Origin: Carboxylicivirga fragile
GTDB taxonomy: Bacteria; Bacteroidota; Bacteroidia; Bacteroidales; Marinilabiliaceae
Reading direction: 5' to 3'
DNA: 64,000 nucleotides
Assembly (NCBI GenBank): GCA_025499625.1
Contig: JAFMVD010000027.1
Location: 1-64,000 of the forward strand
Shown: in pieces, positions 62,887 to 64,000 of the stretch
Numbering within the stretch: the first letter of the stretch is position 1
Layout: the number at the start of each line of letters is the position of its first letter
Notes under the pieces: generated by a model
The model's input: the letters and a program-made list of their open reading frames with translations, nothing else
What the model was told of the DNA's origin: nothing
Database searches by the model: none
Made by a program: the position numbers and the translations under genes

Positions 62887-64000
62887 TTAGTTTGATTGTT
62901 GTTTCCAATTGGTATGATAGAACTTACCAGACTCATCATTAATTCTTTGATAAGTATGAGCGCCAAAATAATCGCGTTGTGCCTGAATAATATTCGCGGA
63001 AGAATTGGCCTTTGAAAAGTTATTTAAAAAGCTAATTGAATCGATTAAACACGGCACCGGGTATTCGTTTATAACAGATTGCGCAACCACTTTTTTAATA
63101 AAGGGTTTTAAGGTATTTAATGATTCAACTATACCAGCATCGCTTAATAGGTTGTTAGTTGATTTAAAAACCGAAACCAGATCTTCCATAAGATCGGACT
63201 TAATAATGCAGCCATTGGTCCAAACTCTGGCTAGTTCACTTAGATTCAATTGCCAATTATAAGTGTTTGAAGCATCGCTGATTAACTTAAAACCCTGATA
63301 ATGATTTATAATTCGGGCAAAGTGATACGATTTTAATATATCATCATCGCTTAATTCATTTTCAATCATCTTATTTTCACCAAAGTTATTACTTGCTGTC
63401 AACCTTTCTTTTTTATAAAACGAAGCATATCGCGCAAATAATGCAGAAGCAATCATGGTGCTTGGCACACCTAATTCAGCAGTTGAGATGGTTGTCCAGT
63501 TGCCGGTTCCTTTGTTTCCTGCCTTATCCATAATTTTATGAATGAGCCATTCTTCTCCTTCCTTCTTGCGTAAAATGTCGATCGTAATTCCTAATAAGTA
63601 GCTGTTAGTCGAGCTTTTCCATGCTTCCAGGATGTTTGCTATTTCAGAAGGATTATGACCTTTCGAAGTCAGTAAGGCGTACACTTCGGCAAGTAGTTGC
63701 ATTTCTACATATTCAATGCCATTATGCACCATTTTTACAAAATGACCACTACCTTCAGTTCCAATGTAAGCACAACAAGCATGTCCGTTTTTATCTTTAG
63801 CGGCAATTGATTCTAAGTAAACTTTAACCGAGTTATAAGCCTCAATGTTGCCTCCCGGCATGATAGAAGGCCCCTTTAATGCCCCTTCTTCACCACCCGA
63901 AACACCAGCTCCGATTAGATGAACGCCATGAGATTCTAGATATTTCGAACGCTCTTATGTTTTGATATAATTTGAATTACCTCCATCTATGAGTATATCA
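62887..64000 (-). pseudogene. gnd: 6-phosphogluconate dehydrogenase, interrupted by in-frame stop, partial at window edge
   Basis: The minus strand reads DILIDGGNSNY..., then a TAA at 63955-63957, then ERSKYLES, GAGVSGGEEGALKGPSIMPGG, then GSGHFVKMVHNGIEYVEMQ (catalytic Lys), DKAGNKGTGNWT, and ends with RINDESGKFYHTNWK, the standard 6PGDH C-terminus. All on one frame, so a single codon change (AAA or AAG to TAA is simplest) has interrupted the gene. The N-terminus lies beyond 64000. It could be a pseudogene, a sequencing error or translated by readthrough. First gene seen of the uronate/alginate run. Confidence 0.85.

Noticed and set aside
61602-62966. Nramp start at 62966
   Set aside because: Would overlap the 3' end of gnd by 80 bp and add 31 residues before TM1; ATG at 62873 is clean.

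Overview
The window is AT-rich and looks like the chromosome of an anaerobic or fermentative, probably marine, member of the Bacteroidota; a Marinilabiliales-type organism is my best guess. Supporting signs are promoter boxes of the TTTG/N19-20/TAnnTTTG type, a PorT (type IX secretion) gene, TamL-type and other Cys-lipoproteins, the rpsU-xerC-hpf-tRNA-tuf-secE-nusG-rplKAJL-rpoBC gene order, NAD-linked [FeFe] hydrogenases and an alginate lyase locus. The species cannot be named from the sequence alone. I see no CRISPR array, insertion sequence or phage.

Layout. 0.1-21.8 kb is housekeeping and envelope genes: an ACT-domain protein and dapA (divergent), a chemoreceptor, hydrolase, nitroreductase, two exported proteins, an SDR, a small-type purL, a TlpA-like thioredoxin, menG/ubiE, porT, an FAD dehydrogenase, a SpoU-type RNA methyltransferase, TamL, class II fructose-bisphosphate aldolase, a Na+-dependent transporter and an HhH protein. 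22-36.6 kb is the translation/transcription block: rpsU, xerC, hpf, tRNA-Tyr, tRNA-Gly, tuf, tRNA-Trp, secE, nusG, rplKAJL, rpoB and rpoC. 36.7-41.8 kb holds a DUF3467 protein, a NamZ/NagZ-type peptidoglycan-recycling pair and an AlbA_2 protein.

42.1-58.7 kb is the most distinctive part: two NAD-linked [FeFe] hydrogenase modules and a large sensory/signalling cluster. Module 1 (hydC1-hydB1-hydA1) has a short NuoF-like HydB, and its HydA has Ser in place of the H-cluster ligand Cys in the L1 motif. After a convergent universal-stress-type gene comes a collinear run: 2Fe-2S protein, PAS-bearing sensory hydrogenase (HydS-like), SpoIIE-type phosphatase, DRTGG protein, RsbW-like ATPase, second HydS-like protein without PAS, second DRTGG protein, PHP phosphoesterase, second GHKL ATPase, HndB-like 2Fe-2S protein, long HydB2, canonical HydA2 and HydC2. 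The likely logic is that a redox or H2 signal sensed by the HydS-like proteins passes through phosphatase/kinase partners to set expression or activity of the hydrogenase. No STAS-domain partner or HydEFG maturase is encoded in the window.

58.9-64.0 kb is a minus-strand alginate/uronate locus: 6-phosphogluconate dehydrogenase (interrupted by an in-frame TAA and running off the window), an Nramp-like transporter lacking the metal-binding motifs, a FadR-type regulator, an SDR that may be a DEH reductase, and a PL7 alginate lyase lipoprotein.
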